Source: Tenacibaculum sp. SG-28
Lineage (GTDB): Bacteria; Bacteroidota; Bacteroidia; Flavobacteriales; Flavobacteriaceae
Direction: 5' to 3'
DNA length: 64,000 nt
NCBI RefSeq assembly: GCF_002954385.1
Contig: NZ_MQVY01000002.1
Location: 477,690-541,689, forward strand
The notes under the pieces are model-generated. The model was given only the letters and a program-made list of their open reading frames with translations. It was not told the DNA's origin and did not search any database. Positions within the stretch are counted from its first letter, which is position 1; each line of letters begins with the position of its first letter. A program made the position numbers and the translations under genes. This document shows positions 47,726-58,612 of the stretch, one piece after another.

Positions 47726-48999
47726 ATGATGAAAAAAAAAGATCCGTATGCTTCCTTGCGTTTCAAGGAATTTAATATTTTTTTGTTGGTTCGATTTGCA
47801 TTGGTTTTTGCATGGTCTATGCAATTTATTATCATCGAATGGCAGGTCTATTCTATTACCCAAGACCCATGGAGTCTTGGTTTAATAGGTGCTTTTGAAT
47901 TTATTCCTGCTTTTTCTATGGCCTTATTTGCCGGTCATGTCGTAGATCAGAAAGAAAAAAGAAATTTATTAGCACTTTGTATAGCTTTATTTTCTTTAAT
48001 TAGTTTGGGTTTATACGGACTAACAAACCCTGCAATCGTTGATGGCTGGAATACCAATTATGTATTGTATTCCATTTATGCATTGGTTTTTTTGGTGGTT
48101 TTTTACGATCGTTTTTTGGACCAACCATTTTTTCATTGATAGCCTTGATTGTTCCTAAAAAATTATACCCAAATGCTGCTACATGGAGCAGCACTACTTG
48201 GCAAATAGCTAGTGTTTTAGGACCTGCATTTGCTGGGTATACCATATATTTGCTTGGGGTACACAATTCTCTTCGTATAGTTTTTGCTCTCGTCATGGTC
48301 GCGTTGTTTTTGGTGTTTTTTATAAAACGAAAACCAATTATGAACCCTAAGAAAGGAGAGCCAATTGTAAAAAGTTTAAAAGAGGGTATTTCATTTGTAT
48401 TTAAAACCAAAGCCATACTAGGGGCTATTACTTTAGACATGATATCCGTTTTATTTGGTGGAGCGATTGCACTGCTACCAGTTTTTGCACAAGACATTTT
48501 AGAGGTGGGTGCCAAAGGATTTGGGGTATTGAGAGCCGCACCAGCTGCCGGAGCAATTTTAACGATGTTAATAACAGCTTATATTCCTATAAGCAAGAAT
48601 GCTGGGATGAAATTACTAGCGGCTATTTTTGGTTTTGGTATTTGTATTATTGTCTTTGGTCTTTCTTCTATTTTTTGGATTTCTCTTGCAGCTTTATTCT
48701 TTAGTGGAGTTACCGATGGAATTTCCATGGTTATTCGACAGACTATATTACAATTGAAAACTCCAGATCACATGCGAGGAAGGGTTTCTTCAGTGAATTC
48801 TATGTTTGTCGGTTCCTCTAATGAATTAGGAGCGTTTGAAAGTGGTTTAACAGCCAAACTAATGGGTACAGTTACCGCAGTTGTTTTTGGTGGAACAATG
48901 ACTTTAATAACTGTAATTTCTACTGGGATATTAAATCCAACATTGCGAAACTTAGATTTGACAAAAGATCTGGAGGAGCACGAAAAAATGGAAGGTTAA
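47726..48999 (+). CDS. MFS transporter (EntS-like), apparent frameshift
   Basis: A predicted 12-helix major facilitator exporter of about 424 residues. The first frame (MMKKKDPYASLRFKEFNIFLLVRFALVF...) ends at about 48139, but adding one T to the run 48099-48104 joins VFLVVFLRSFFGPTIFSLIAL to the second frame, restoring a typical transmembrane helix. The C-terminal part has the MFS_3 motif ISMVIRQTILQLKTPDHMRGRVSSV. The stop overlaps that of the convergent SpoU gene by a few bases. Substrate unknown. Confidence 0.85.
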
Positions 49000-49532
49000 T
49001 TACTCTTTTGCATTTTGGTAAAAAGATCCCATAAAACAACGCCACAACTAACGGCAATATTTAAAGAATGCTTGGTGCCAAGTTGTGGGATTTCAATACA
49101 CAGGTCCGATGCTGTAACTACTTCTTGTTGAACTCCTTTTACTTCGTTACCAAAAACTACTGCATATTTTTGTTTTTTTTCGGGATAAAAAGTGTCTAAC
49201 ATTGTACTTTGTTCTGCCTGTTCTATACTCAATACTTTTATGCCGTCTTTTTTAAGTTTGGTTAGAAGAGAAAGTGTGTCTGTTATATATTCCCAGGCTA
49301 CCGATTCTGTTGCTCCAAGAGCAGTTTTATGAATTTCTTTGTTTGGTGGAGTAGCAGTGATGCCACATAAATATATTTTTTCGATTAAAAAAGCATCTGA
49401 AGTTCTAAAAACAGCGCCAACATTATTTAAACTTCTAATATTGTCTAAAATTACAATAATTGGTGTTTTACTAGATTGTTTAAATTCCTCTACGCTTTTG
49501 CGTCCTAGTTCGTTATTTCTAAGTTTTCTCAT
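48996..49532 (-). CDS. SpoU/TrmH family RNA 2'-O-methyltransferase
   Basis: A 178-residue SPOUT-fold (trefoil-knot) methyltransferase for a tRNA or rRNA ribose. Motifs: IVILDNIRSLNNVGAVFRTSDAF (motif 1 with catalytic Arg), AVVFGNEVKGVQQEV (motif 2) and LCIEIPQLGTKHSLNIAVSCGVVLWDL (motif 3). It is short, like TrmL/TrmH subgroup members; the target base is not predictable. Confidence 0.9.
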   Translation of the reverse strand: MRKLRNNELGRKSVEEFKQSSKTPIIVILDNIRSLNNVGAVFRTSDAFLIEKIYLCGITATPPNKEIHKTALGATESVAWEYITDTLSLLTKLKKDGIKVLSIEQAEQSTMLDTFYPEKKQKYAVVFGNEVKGVQQEVVTASDLCIEIPQLGTKHSLNIAVSCGVVLWDLFTKMQKSN

Positions 49533-49687
49533 TCTGTTAGGCCAATGGAAACAGCAAAAATTTATATTGCTGAAAAAGTAAGTATCTGGATAGCTTTGTT
49601 CCTTTTAACCAAATAATTAATTGAATTATTTAACAAGACTATCTCTTTTTTCTATCTTCGCAAAACTAACAGAAAAATTCCAAAAAC

Positions 49688-52297
49688 TTGGCAAAAACAA
49701 AGGCAAAAAAGATAACTCCATTAATGCAACAATACAACGGAATTAAGGTTAAATATCCGGATGCAATGCTTTTGTTTCGAGTAGGAGATTTTTATGAAAC
49801 CTTTGGAGAAGATGCAATAAAAGCCTCTGAAATTTTAGGAATTATTTTAACCAAACGCGGTGCAGGAAGTGAAAGCGAAACTGCATTGGCTGGTTTTCCA
49901 CATCATTCTCTTAATACGTATTTGCCCAAGCTTGTAAAAGCTGGATTACGCGTGGCTATTTGCGATCAGTTAGAAGATCCGAAAATGACGAAAAAGATTG
50001 TTAAAAGAGGCGTCACAGAATTGGTGACACCCGGCGTTGCATTAAATGATGATATTTTACAATCTAAAGCCAATAACTTTTTGGCAGCCATTCATTTTGG
50101 TAAAAAAAAGTTAGGCATATCTTTTCTCGATGTATCTACGGGAGAATTTTTAGTGGCAGAGGGAGATTCTGAATACCTCGATAAACTATTACAAAACTTT
50201 TCACCAAGTGAGATTTTAGTACAGAAACAACACAAACAGCAATTTTTTGAATTGTTTCCAAATACCTATCACGCTTTCTATCTGGAAGACTGGATCTTTC
50301 AAGAAGATTATGGCTATGAATCTCTTTCTAACCATTTCAGGGTTAAAAATTTAAAAGGTTTTGGTGTGGAAGATTTAGTGCATGGAGTAATTGCGGGAGG
50401 TGCAATAATGTATTACTTATCCCAAACACAGCACAAACAATTAGAACATATTCAATCTATCAGTAGAATTGCCGAAGACCGCTATGTGTGGATGGATCGC
50501 TTTACGATTAAAAATCTAGAGTTGTACGGCGGTAATTCTGAAAATTCCGTTTCTTTATTAGCTGTTATAGATAAAACTATTTCTCCGATGGGAAGTAGAT
50601 TGCTTAAACGTTGGTTAGCATTGCCTTTAAAAGATCTTAAGGCTATTCAACAAAGGCAAGAAATGGTTAAGTTTTTTATAGACCAAGATTCCTTTTTAGA
50701 AAGTGTCACATATCAATTAAGGCAGATTTCTGATATTGAAAGACTTATTTCGAAAGTTGCCACAGGTAAAGTTTCTCCCAGAGAAACGGTGCTTCTAAAA
50801 AATTCTCTTCAAGCCATTTTACCTATTAAAGATATAGCGGAAAAAAGCAAAAATATTGCGGTAAAAGGAATAGGAGAGCGAATAAACGATTGCAAGAATG
50901 TAATCGATCGTATTGCAAAGACTCTTTACGAGGATGCTCCTGTACATATTTCAAAAGGTAATGCAATTGCAGATGGTGTGTCTGAAGAACTAGATGCACT
51001 TAGAGCAATTTCAAATTCTGGAAAAGAGTATTTGGATGCTATGTTGAGTAGAGAGACCGAGCGAACAGGGATCTCCAGTTTAAAAATTGCTTTTAACAAC
51101 GTATTTGGGTATTATATTGAAGTGAGAAATACCCATAAAGATAAAGTTCCTGAAGAATGGATTCGCAAGCAAACGCTTGTGAATGCCGAACGGTATATTA
51201 CTGAAGAATTAAAAGAGTACGAGACTAAAATTTTAGGAGCTGAAGATAAAATACAACAGTTAGAAGCTGAAATTTTTTCCGAGCTGATACATTACATTAT
51301 AAATTTTGTAGCGCCTATTCAGGAAAATGCTCAGCTAGTTGCCCAGATTGATTGTTTGTTATCGTTTGCAACCCTAGCAATTGCAAATAATTACGTACGA
51401 CCTGTGGTCGATATGACAACGGATATTGAAATAAAAAATGGAAGGCACCCTGTTATTGAGAAGCAGCTTCCTATCGGCGAAGATTACATTGCAAACGATG
51501 TTGTTTTGAACCGAACACAACAGCAAGTAATCATGATAACCGGACCCAATATGTCTGGTAAATCTGCTATTTTAAGGCAAACTGCTTTGATTGTTTTATT
51601 AGCGCAGATGGGCTGTTATGTTCCCGCTCAAAATGCACGTATCGGGCTGGTAGATAAAATATTTACTCGCGTAGGGGCTAGTGATAATATTTCTATGGGA
51701 GAATCTACTTTCATGGTTGAAATGAATGAAACAGCCTCTATATTGAACAATATTTCAGATCGTAGTTTGGTTCTCTTGGATGAAATAGGAAGAGGAACCT
51801 CAACTTATGACGGTATATCCATTGCCTGGGCGATAGCAGAGTATTTACACGAACACCCAACTAATGCTAAAACATTGTTTGCTACCCATTATCATGAATT
51901 GAATGAAATGACCACTACTTTCGAACGAATCAAAAACTTTAATGTTTCTGTTAAGGAATTAGACGACAGTATCATTTTTTTAAGAAAGCTCGTCTCGGGA
52001 GGGAGTAATCACAGTTTTGGAATTCACGTTGCAAAATTAGCAGGAATGCCAAGTATGGTTATACGTAAAGCAAATAAAATTTTAAAGCAGCTAGAAGAAA
52101 ATCATACGCAAAAAGAAGTTAAGGATACCCTAAAAAATGTACAATCGGAAGATATGCAGCTTAGTTTTTTCCAATTAGACGACCCTTTACTAGAAGATTT
52201 ACGAGAGGAAATAGTAGCGACCAATATAGACACGCTCACTCCAATTGAGGCCCTTATGAAACTGAATGAAATTAAACGGATGTTGGTAAAGAAATAA
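49688..52297 (+). CDS. mutS: DNA mismatch repair protein MutS
   Basis: Mismatch recognition ATPase. The 869-residue protein starts with TTG ([20 protein letters not shown]), since no closer ATG keeps the mismatch-binding region [14 protein letters not shown]. It has the clamp and lever region and the ATPase with Walker [22 protein letters not shown] and [10 protein letters not shown], and a C-terminal helix-turn-helix. Length matches MutS1. Confidence 0.98.
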   Translation: MAKTKAKKITPLMQQYNGIKVKYPDAMLLFRVGDFYETFGEDAIKASEILGIILTKRGAGSESETALAGFPHHSLNTYLPKLVKAGLRVAICDQLEDPKMTKKIVKRGVTELVTPGVALNDDILQSKANNFLAAIHFGKKKLGISFLDVSTGEFLVAEGDSEYLDKLLQNFSPSEILVQKQHKQQFFELFPNTYHAFYLEDWIFQEDYGYESLSNHFRVKNLKGFGVEDLVHGVIAGGAIMYYLSQTQHKQLEHIQSISRIAEDRYVWMDRFTIKNLELYGGNSENSVSLLAVIDKTISPMGSRLLKRWLALPLKDLKAIQQRQEMVKFFIDQDSFLESVTYQLRQISDIERLISKVATGKVSPRETVLLKNSLQAILPIKDIAEKSKNIAVKGIGERINDCKNVIDRIAKTLYEDAPVHISKGNAIADGVSEELDALRAISNSGKEYLDAMLSRETERTGISSLKIAFNNVFGYYIEVRNTHKDKVPEEWIRKQTLVNAERYITEELKEYETKILGAEDKIQQLEAEIFSELIHYIINFVAPIQENAQLVAQIDCLLSFATLAIANNYVRPVVDMTTDIEIKNGRHPVIEKQLPIGEDYIANDVVLNRTQQQVIMITGPNMSGKSAILRQTALIVLLAQMGCYVPAQNARIGLVDKIFTRVGASDNISMGESTFMVEMNETASILNNISDRSLVLLDEIGRGTSTYDGISIAWAIAEYLHEHPTNAKTLFATHYHELNEMTTTFERIKNFNVSVKELDDSIIFLRKLVSGGSNHSFGIHVAKLAGMPSMVIRKANKILKQLEENHTQKEVKDTLKNVQSEDMQLSFFQLDDPLLEDLREEIVATNIDTLTPIEALMKLNEIKRMLVKK

Positions 52298-52312
52298 CTT
52301 ATTTTTATTTAT

Positions 52313-53668
52313 ATGTCGGCATCAAATTATTGGGATACCAAAGAGGATATAAGTTTTAAACGGATTAATAAGCTCGCAATACCGGCATTAATTGCTGGAG
52401 TGGCAGAACCACTTTTGTCTACTACCGATTTAGCAATTATTGGAAATATAAAAGTTATGCCAACAGAAAGTATTGCAGCTGTTGGAATAGTAGGTGCTTT
52501 TTTATCTATGTTGATATGGGTTTTTGGACAAACTCGTTCTGCGATTTCTTCCATAATATCGCAATATTTAGGAGCAGATAAATTAGAGGAAATAAGAGAA
52601 CTACCTATTCAAGCAACAGTAATTGTTATCGCTACAAGTATTTTAATTTTAGCAATATCGTATCCTTTTGCTAGAGAAATTTTTCAATTTTACAATGCCA
52701 GTGATAGTATATTAGAATTTGCCATATCTTACTTTCGTATCAGAGCTTTTGGGTTTCCGATAACTTTATATCATTGCTGTTTTTGGTATTTTTAGAGGTT
52801 TGCAAAACACCTACTACCCAATGTTAATAGCCATTGTTGGGACTCTTGTTAACATAATTTTAGACCTACTCTTGGTGTATGGAATAGAAGGGTATATCCC
52901 TGCAATGAATATTCAAGGTGCTGCTTATGCAAGTGTGTCTGCACAAGTAGTTATGGCACTTATGGCCACCTATCTACTACTTACAAAAACCAATATTAGC
53001 TTGCGTTTCACGTTACCATTTCATCGAGAGGTTCGACATTTTATCATTTTGATTTCTAATTTATTTGTGCGTACAATCGCCTTAAATGTAGCTTTGTATT
53101 TTGCTACTTCTTATGCGACATCCTACGGCAAAGAATACATAGCAGCCTATACCATTGGCTTAAACCTATGGTTAATGGGGGCTTTTATGATTGATGGATA
53201 TTCTAGTGCTGGAAATATTTTATCTGGCAAGTTACTAGGAGCAAAGGACTATACAACCCTATTGAAATTGGAAGAAGGTTAATTGTATATGGCTTCAGTT
53301 TTGGTACTGTACTTGCTATTTTAGGATTTGTTTTCTATGATTTTATCGGAAGTGTATTTTCTAAAGAGCCTGTAGTTTTAAAAGAATTTTATACTAGTTT
53401 CTGGGTAGTATTAGTGATGCAACCAATTTGTGCGATAGCTTTTATATACGATGGAATCTTTAAAGGTCTTGGAGAGGTAATATATCTGCGTAACGTATTA
53501 TTAGTTGCTACAGCCATAGTTTTCATTCCTGTTTTACTATTTTTAGACCACCAGGATTTAAAATTATATGCGATATGGGGAGCATTTTTTGCATGGATTG
53601 TAGCTAGGAGTATTCCATTAATTTTAATCTTCCGTAATAAATTCTCTTCCGTGGCAGAAGTAAAATAG
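52313..53668 (+). CDS. MATE family efflux protein, two apparent frameshifts
   Basis: A Na+ or H+-driven multidrug/metabolite exporter of about 452 residues. The N-terminal segment has the MATE signature region INKLAIPALIAGVAEPLLSTTDLAIIG. The frame breaks near 52769 (restoring two bases gives PITLFIIAVFGIFRGLQNTYY) and at GG 53270-53271 (one G gives LKLGRRLIVYGFSFG). The final segment ends in PLILIFRNKF. The gene starts 15 bp after mutS. The first break is a two-base loss, unlike the others. Confidence 0.83.
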
Positions 53669-53725
53669 TTGTTACCACTATAAATTACTCTTTAAATTGC
53701 CTATTTTTGCGGAAAATTTGTAACC

Positions 53726-54493
53726 ATGCGTACCAATAGAACTAACGGAAGCTTGTATACCCATATTGATCGTAATATTGCTGTAATTGAATTTGGTCAT
53801 ACGGCTAGTAATTCTTTTCCCAGTGAACTTTTAGAAAGATTAGCTAACGAATTTGAGACCTTGTCTAGAAATGATCAAGTGGCAATCATTGTGTTAAAAT
53901 CTGAAGGAGACAGAGCTTTTTGTGCTGGTGCATCTTTTGATGAATTAGTAGCTATTGACAGTTTAGAACAGGGAAAGATATTCTTTTCTGGTTTTGCCAA
54001 TGTAATTAATGCAATGCGCAAGTGTTCGAAATTAATTATTGGAAGAGTTCAAGGAAAAACCGTTGGAGGAGGCGTCGGTTTAGCGGCAGCTTGTGATTAT
54101 GTTTTAGCTACCGAACACGCAGCAATTAAATTATCTGAGTTTACTATAGGTATAGGTCCATTTGTGATAGCACCAGTTGTAAAACGAAAAGTAGGTGTGA
54201 GCGGATTAGCAGATTTAACCCTAGACGCAACTACTTGGAAAAATGCCTATTGGGCCAAAGAAAAAGGGCTATATGCAAGGGTTTTTGAGAATATTGCAGA
54301 TATGGATAAGGAATTAGCGATATTTACAGAAAAACTAGCTTCCTACAATCCTGATGCTTTACAGGAAATGAAAAAAGCCTTGTGGTTAGGAACAGAGGAT
54401 TGGGATGCTTTATTAATGGAACGAGCCGAAACTTCTGGTAAATTAGTACTATCCGATTTTACTAAAAAAGCTTTGGCAAAGTTTAAAAAGTAA
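53726..54493 (+). CDS. Enoyl-CoA hydratase/isomerase family protein
   Basis: A crotonase-fold protein of 255 residues acting on an acyl-CoA. The CoA-binding and oxyanion motifs are AFCAGASFDEL near 72 and GRVQGKTVGGGVGLAAACDYVLAT near 108, and the catalytic-site region SEFTIGIGPFVIAPVV. The usual second catalytic Glu seems to be replaced (GIGPF rather than GLxPE), so the reaction may be isomerase or another crotonase-type step. Partners and pathway cannot be told. Confidence 0.85.
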   Translation: MRTNRTNGSLYTHIDRNIAVIEFGHTASNSFPSELLERLANEFETLSRNDQVAIIVLKSEGDRAFCAGASFDELVAIDSLEQGKIFFSGFANVINAMRKCSKLIIGRVQGKTVGGGVGLAAACDYVLATEHAAIKLSEFTIGIGPFVIAPVVKRKVGVSGLADLTLDATTWKNAYWAKEKGLYARVFENIADMDKELAIFTEKLASYNPDALQEMKKALWLGTEDWDALLMERAETSGKLVLSDFTKKALAKFKK

Positions 54494-54604
54494 ATTCTCC
54501 TATTTTCCTAGTTTTTATGTGTCAATTACTTCGTTTTTTGCAGCTTATAGATTGTAGTTGTCAAACAAATTCGTAATTTTGCCGAATTAATAAAAACAAC
54601 TACG

Positions 54605-54684
54605 ATGGATAATTATTTATTTCTTTTTTAGCAGTAGCTTTAGTAGTAGTATATTTTTATAATAAATATAGAAATAGAAGATAA
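54605..54684 (+). CDS. Possible 26-residue single-helix membrane micropeptide, apparent frameshift
   Basis: From the ATG at 54605, adding one T to the run 54624-54629 gives a peptide starting MDNYLFLFLAVALVVVYFYN and ending KYRNRR: a transmembrane helix with a basic tail. As written, the frame stops after eight residues. The break type matches the other homopolymer errors here. Lies 20 bp before queD. Speculative. Confidence 0.35.
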
Positions 54685-54703
54685 ACTATTTCACAAATGA
54701 TTA

Positions 54704-55155
54704 ATGATGAGTGCTATAAGAATTACAAAACAATTCTCTTTTGAAACCGGTCATGCTTTGCATGGATATGATGGAAAGTGTAAAAACATTCACGGACATA
54801 GCTATAAATTGGCCGTAACTGTTATTGGAAATCCAATCGAAGATACAACGCATCCTAAATACGGTATGGTTATCGATTTTGGCGATTTGAAAAAATTGTA
54901 AAAGAGGAAATTGTAGACCTTTTTGATCACGCGACAATTTTTAATAAAAACACACCACATTTCGAATTAGCAAACAACTTGCAAAACATGGGATTGGATG
55001 TTGTTTTGGTAGATTATCAGCCAACGAGTGAGATGATGGTGATTGATTTTGCAGCAAAAATAACTGCACGTCTTCCAGAACATATTGCATTACATTCTTT
55101 AAAACTGCAAGAAACAGAGACCTGTTATGCAGAATGGTACGCTTCCGATAATTAA
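54704..55155 (+). CDS. queD: 6-carboxytetrahydropterin synthase QueD, apparent frameshift
   Basis: Second step of queuosine (7-deazaguanine) precursor synthesis, from dihydroneopterin triphosphate. 150 residues once one A is added to the run 54890-54895 (restoring GDLKKIVKEEIVDLFDH). Zinc ligands His17, His30 and His32 and catalytic Cys26 are visible in ETGHALHGYDGKCKNIHGHSY; the C-terminus has LQETETCYAEW with catalytic Glu. The start may be at 54704 or one codon later. Other queuosine genes are not in the window. Confidence 0.93.
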
Positions 55156-55290
55156 GGTCACATTTGTAGTGTCTTGCTTTTTTATCTACAAATAGTCTGT
55201 TCCGGATAAACAGTTTCTTACTGTTGGTTAATTCCCTAATTGAATAATTGTAAACACAAACTCTGGCTAGAACCCGATAATAACAGTATC

Positions 55291-55872
55291 TTATTTGTTG
55301 CTATCTATTTTGCCATTATAAGCATTCATGGTATTTGCTAAACCTCCATTTATAAAAGATGCAATTGCACTTACTGAGGTCGGAATACGCTCTATTAGGG
55401 CACTTTCTTCTTCTTTACTCCATTTTCCTAAGACAAAGTCGACCTGACGTCCTTTAGAATAAGTTGCGCCTACACCAAACCTAAATCTTGGATAGTTACT
55501 CGAGTTTAATTTTTCTTGTATATCTTTCAATCCATTGTGCCCTCCTGCACTTCCTTTGGCTTTTATGCGTATGCTACCAAAGTCAATATGAATATCGTCT
55601 GTAATAATCAGTATATTTTCTGTTTTAATCTTTTCCTTTTGCATCCAATATGCAACAGCTTTTCCACTTAAATTCATGTAGGTACTTGGTTTGAGAACTA
55701 CAACAGTTTTCCCCTTTATTTTCAAGGATGCAACAGCACCTAACTTTTCGGTCTCAAAAGTACTTTCGTATTCTTTTACAAAAGCATCTGCAACTTTAAA
55801 ACCTATATTATGACGGGTATTGTCGTATTTTTCACCAACATTACCTAAACCTACGATTAAAAATTTTTTCAT
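55291..55872 (-). CDS. pth: Peptidyl-tRNA hydrolase
   Basis: Recycles peptidyl-tRNAs that drop off the ribosome. The 193-residue protein has GLGNVGEKYDNTRHNIGF with the catalytic His, LKPSTYMNLSGKAV, the ITDDIHIDFGSIRIKAKGSAGGHNGLKDI motif and the FRFGVG segment. It follows rplY on the same strand, a common bacterial pairing, but a terminator-like hairpin lies between. Confidence 0.97.
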   Translation of the reverse strand: MKKFLIVGLGNVGEKYDNTRHNIGFKVADAFVKEYESTFETEKLGAVASLKIKGKTVVVLKPSTYMNLSGKAVAYWMQKEKIKTENILIITDDIHIDFGSIRIKAKGSAGGHNGLKDIQEKLNSSNYPRFRFGVGATYSKGRQVDFVLGKWSKEEESALIERIPTSVSAIASFINGGLANTMNAYNGKIDSNK

Positions 55873-55957
55873 ATTATTTTCTTCTTTTGCGATCGTTTTA
55901 CTTTTAGTACCAAAAAAGGAATATAAAAAAGATTTTATATGTATACTTATAAAATAA

Positions 55958-55984
55958 AAAAGCGCTACACAAGGTAACGCTTTT
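55958..55984 (-). terminator. Terminator between rplY and pth
   Basis: Stem AAAAGCGCTAC (55958-55968) with GTAACGCTTTT (55974-55984), one mismatch, followed on the minus strand by TTTATTTT. It may only partly stop transcription into pth. Confidence 0.7.
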
Positions 55985-56003
55985 GATTAGAAGTCTTAAA
56001 TTC

Positions 56004-56582
56004 TTAAGATTCTGTTTCTTCTGTTGCCGCTTTTGCAGCGTTACGAGACATACGAACTTGCGCTACTACTGTATTGTCTGGGTGTAAAATATTATAGTTG
56101 TCATTTTTTAGAGCGGTAACATATAACTTATTACCAATTTCTAATTCTGTAATATCAGCCTCGATAAAATCAGGTAAGTTAGCTGGTAAAGCTTTCACTT
56201 TTAGTTTTCTTACGTTATGACGTAAAGCACCACCAACCATAACTCCTTTAGATGTTCCCACTAAACGTACAGGGATTTCCATAGTAACTTCTTTGTCTTC
56301 GAATAATTGATAAAAATCAACATGCAAAATTTTGTCTGTTACTGGGTGGAATTGAATATCTTGCAAAACCGCATTATATTTAGTTCCTCCTAAAACAATC
56401 GTAGCAGTATAAACGTTTGGAGTATACACTAGGTTTTTGAATGCTAATTCTTCTGCTGAAAAGTGTACAGGTTTGTCTCCTCCGTATAATACGCAAGGAA
56501 CCTTTCCAGCATTACGTAAGGCTTTAGTAGCTACTTTACCTACGCTTTCTCTTTGAGATCCATTGATTGTAATTGATTTCAT
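56004..56582 (-). CDS. rplY: 50S ribosomal protein L25/general stress protein Ctc
   Basis: Binds 5S rRNA. 192 residues with the two-domain Ctc form: the L25 domain ([24 protein letters not shown]) and TL5-like C-terminal domain, ending in an Ala/Glu-rich tail. Encoded 20 bp after prs, the usual prs-rplY-pth order. Confidence 0.95.
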   Translation of the reverse strand: MKSITINGSQRESVGKVATKALRNAGKVPCVLYGGDKPVHFSAEELAFKNLVYTPNVYTATIVLGGTKYNAVLQDIQFHPVTDKILHVDFYQLFEDKEVTMEIPVRLVGTSKGVMVGGALRHNVRKLKVKALPANLPDFIEADITELEIGNKLYVTALKNDNYNILHPDNTVVAQVRMSRNAAKAATEETES

Positions 56583-56603
56583 TACTTTGTTTATTAATTA
56601 AAT

Positions 56604-57545
56604 TTACATTAAAAATTCATCGCTTATCGATGTATTGTCTTGCACTTTGTGCATCACATCTGCGAATAAAGTGGCGCAAGATACAACTTTTATTTTAGAT
56701 ACGCTCTTTTTTAGAGGGATAGTATCGGAAACAATTAGCTCTGTTAATTTTGAATTTTGTATGCGTTCGTATGCTTCCCCAGAAAGAATTGGATGGGTAC
56801 ATATCGCACGAACACTTAAAGCTCCTCTTTCCATCATTAAATCTGCAGCTCTAGCTAGTGTTCCTCCTGTGTCAATCATATCATCTACCAAAATGACATT
56901 CTTTCCTTTTACCTCTCCGATTAACTCCATATGCGATATAACGTTTGCTTTTTTACGTTGTTTGTAGCAAATTACAACATCACTTTGTAAGTATTTAGAA
57001 TAGGCATATGCTCTTTTAGACCCTCCCATATCTGGTGATGCAACAGTAAGATTTTCAAGGTTGAGGTTGTTTACATAAGGAAGAAATATAGAAGATCCAA
57101 ACAAATGATCGACAGGTTTTTCGAAGAAACCTTGTATTTGATCTGCATGTAAGTCCATAGTCATTATTCTTGTTGCTCCGGCTTCCTCCAATAATTTTGC
57201 AACTAGTTTTGCGCCTATAGCAACTCTTGGTTTATCTTTTCTATCCTGACGAGCCCAACCAAAATATGGTAACACAGCTGTAATATGTCTTGCAGAAGCA
57301 CGTTTAGCAGCATCTAAAATTAATAGCATTTCCATTAAATTATCAGCCGTAGGAAAGGTGGAACCGATAATAAATACACGTCTACCTCTTACCGACTCTT
57401 CTAATGCTGGTTGAAATTCACCATCACTGAAACGAGAAATTTTAACATTCCCTAACTCCGTACCAAATTTTTTTGCAATTTCTGTTGCCAATTCGGTACT
57501 CTGAGTACAAGCGAAAATTTTTGGGGATAATTGATTTGTAAGCAT
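56604..57545 (-). CDS. prs: Ribose-phosphate pyrophosphokinase
   Basis: Makes PRPP from ribose-5-phosphate and ATP for nucleotide, His and Trp synthesis. 313 residues with the N-terminal FACTQSTELATEIAKKFG start, PYFGWARQDRK and the PRPP-binding VILVDDMIDTGGTL motif. In Flavobacteriaceae prs, rplY and pth commonly form one operon. Confidence 0.98.
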   Translation of the reverse strand: MLTNQLSPKIFACTQSTELATEIAKKFGTELGNVKISRFSDGEFQPALEESVRGRRVFIIGSTFPTADNLMEMLLILDAAKRASARHITAVLPYFGWARQDRKDKPRVAIGAKLVAKLLEEAGATRIMTMDLHADQIQGFFEKPVDHLFGSSIFLPYVNNLNLENLTVASPDMGGSKRAYAYSKYLQSDVVICYKQRKKANVISHMELIGEVKGKNVILVDDMIDTGGTLARAADLMMERGALSVRAICTHPILSGEAYERIQNSKLTELIVSDTIPLKKSVSKIKVVSCATLFADVMHKVQDNTSISDEFLM

Positions 57546-57666
57546 TTAACAAAGAATATTTTTAGATTATGTTGTTGTTATCGGCAAAAATAGAATTATT
57601 TTGAGAGATTAGCCTAATTTTATCAAATTAACTAAAATAATTTTATAGCTTTGCAAACACATCAAT

Positions 57667-57750
57667 GCCAAAGTGGTGGAATTGGTAGACACGTCGGATT
57701 CAAAATCCGATGCTCGCAAGAGCGTGTGGGTTCGAGTCCCACCTTTGGTA
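57667..57750 (+). tRNA. tRNA-Leu (anticodon CAA)
   Basis: An 84-nt type II tRNA with a long variable arm (stem TGCTC...GAGCG). The anticodon loop TTCAAAA gives CAA, and the T-arm GTGGG TTCGAGT CCCAC is intact. The 3' CCA is not encoded; the 1:72 pair is G-U. Confidence 0.97.
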
Positions 57751-57753
57751 CTT

Positions 57754-57780
57754 GGCCTTAAAATTATGTATTTTAAGGCC
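57754..57780. repeat. Hairpin between the two tRNA genes
   Basis: An 11-bp perfect stem, GGCCTTAAAAT with ATTTTAAGGCC and loop TATGT. Without a T-tract, so it is more likely an RNA-processing or stabilising element than a terminator. Confidence 0.6.
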
Positions 57781-57789
57781 TTGTCGTTT

Positions 57790-57863
57790 GGGGATGTAGC
57801 TCAGTTGGCTAGAGTGTTTGACTGGCAGTCAAAAGGTCGCGGGTTCGAGCCCCGCCTTCTCCA
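57790..57863 (+). tRNA. tRNA-Ala (anticodon GGC)
   Basis: Cloverleaf with loop CTGGCAG, giving anticodon GGC, T-arm GCGGG TTCGAGC CCCGC, and the G3-U70 pair that identifies alanine tRNAs. One T-T mismatch in the acceptor stem. The 3' CCA is not encoded. Confidence 0.96.
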
Positions 57864-57871
57864 CGCAATAG

Positions 57872-57908
57872 CCCTGTATATTTTGTATATACAGGGTTTA
57901 TTTTTTGG
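57872..57908 (+). terminator. Terminator of the tRNA operon
   Basis: Stem CCCTGTATA with TATACAGGG followed by TTTATTTTTTGG. Confidence 0.9.
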
Positions 57909-58220
57909 TATTCATACAGGCCTCCGCTTTTATTTAAGACTTTATCGTAATCATATCATAAGTAGGACATGGTTATCAAGCATTAACATACTCTGTGTTA
58001 AGTGAATTAAGATATTTTATAAATTTAAAGTCGTTCCTACAATACATTTAAGTTTTAATGTGTTTTTTAGCCTCTTTAAACTTTTATAGTCTTTCCTGTG
58101 TGCAAAGTCAAATTGCTTTAGTTTCTATCTATGAATGAAGTTCGCATAAAGATTGTAGTAAGCATATATTTTCATTTAATTAATAGATGATTATTTAGGA
58201 GTACAGATAATATTTATAAA
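57909..58220. other. Gene-free stretch between the tRNA terminator and the first small-RNA module
   Basis: About 310 AT-rich bases with no ORF of coding character and no recognisable RNA gene. I see nothing more than weak inverted repeats. Confidence 0.5.
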
Positions 58221-58221
58221 C

Positions 58222-58317
58222 GTAAAAAAGCTATTGTAAGGGGTACAATAGCTTTTACATTTGAAAAGGAAAAAATAAAGGGAATTATGTATTAATTAAA
58301 TTTAAAAATCACTACTA
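58222..58317 (-). ncRNA. Predicted small RNA, module A of four
   Basis: On the minus strand: a perfect promoter box TATATTTG (58324-58331), a pyrimidine-rich unpaired region (ATTCCCTTTATTTTTTCC), then a 13-bp terminator hairpin (58226-58256) and U-tract. About 95 nt with no ORF. The hairpin loop is CCCCT. The sequence is about as similar to modules B and C as paralogues. Confidence 0.7.
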
Positions 58318-58612
58318 CTACCTCAAATATATTAGTAGAATTGTTTTTAGAGGGTGTATATTATAATGGTAGACAAGATTTATTTTATGGCTTGGTGTGG
58401 TTTTATAAAACCACATTTAATATTCATACGATTTATCGTTTAAGCGGCTATTAAAACTTGTAATACAATAGCTTTTAGGTAAGAACAAATTTCAATTCTA
58501 ATTTGTAGCAGTTCAAGCAGAACGGGTTTATTTCAAGTACGTATTAAAAGTCTTATTTTATTCTTCGTTCCTACTCCTAAAAGCAATCCTTAAGTACTAT
58601 TGAATATACGGC

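Noticed and set aside
48000..48515. 171-codon minus-strand ORF over the MFS gene
   Set aside because: The MFS reading, when the homopolymer is restored, explains the region fully.
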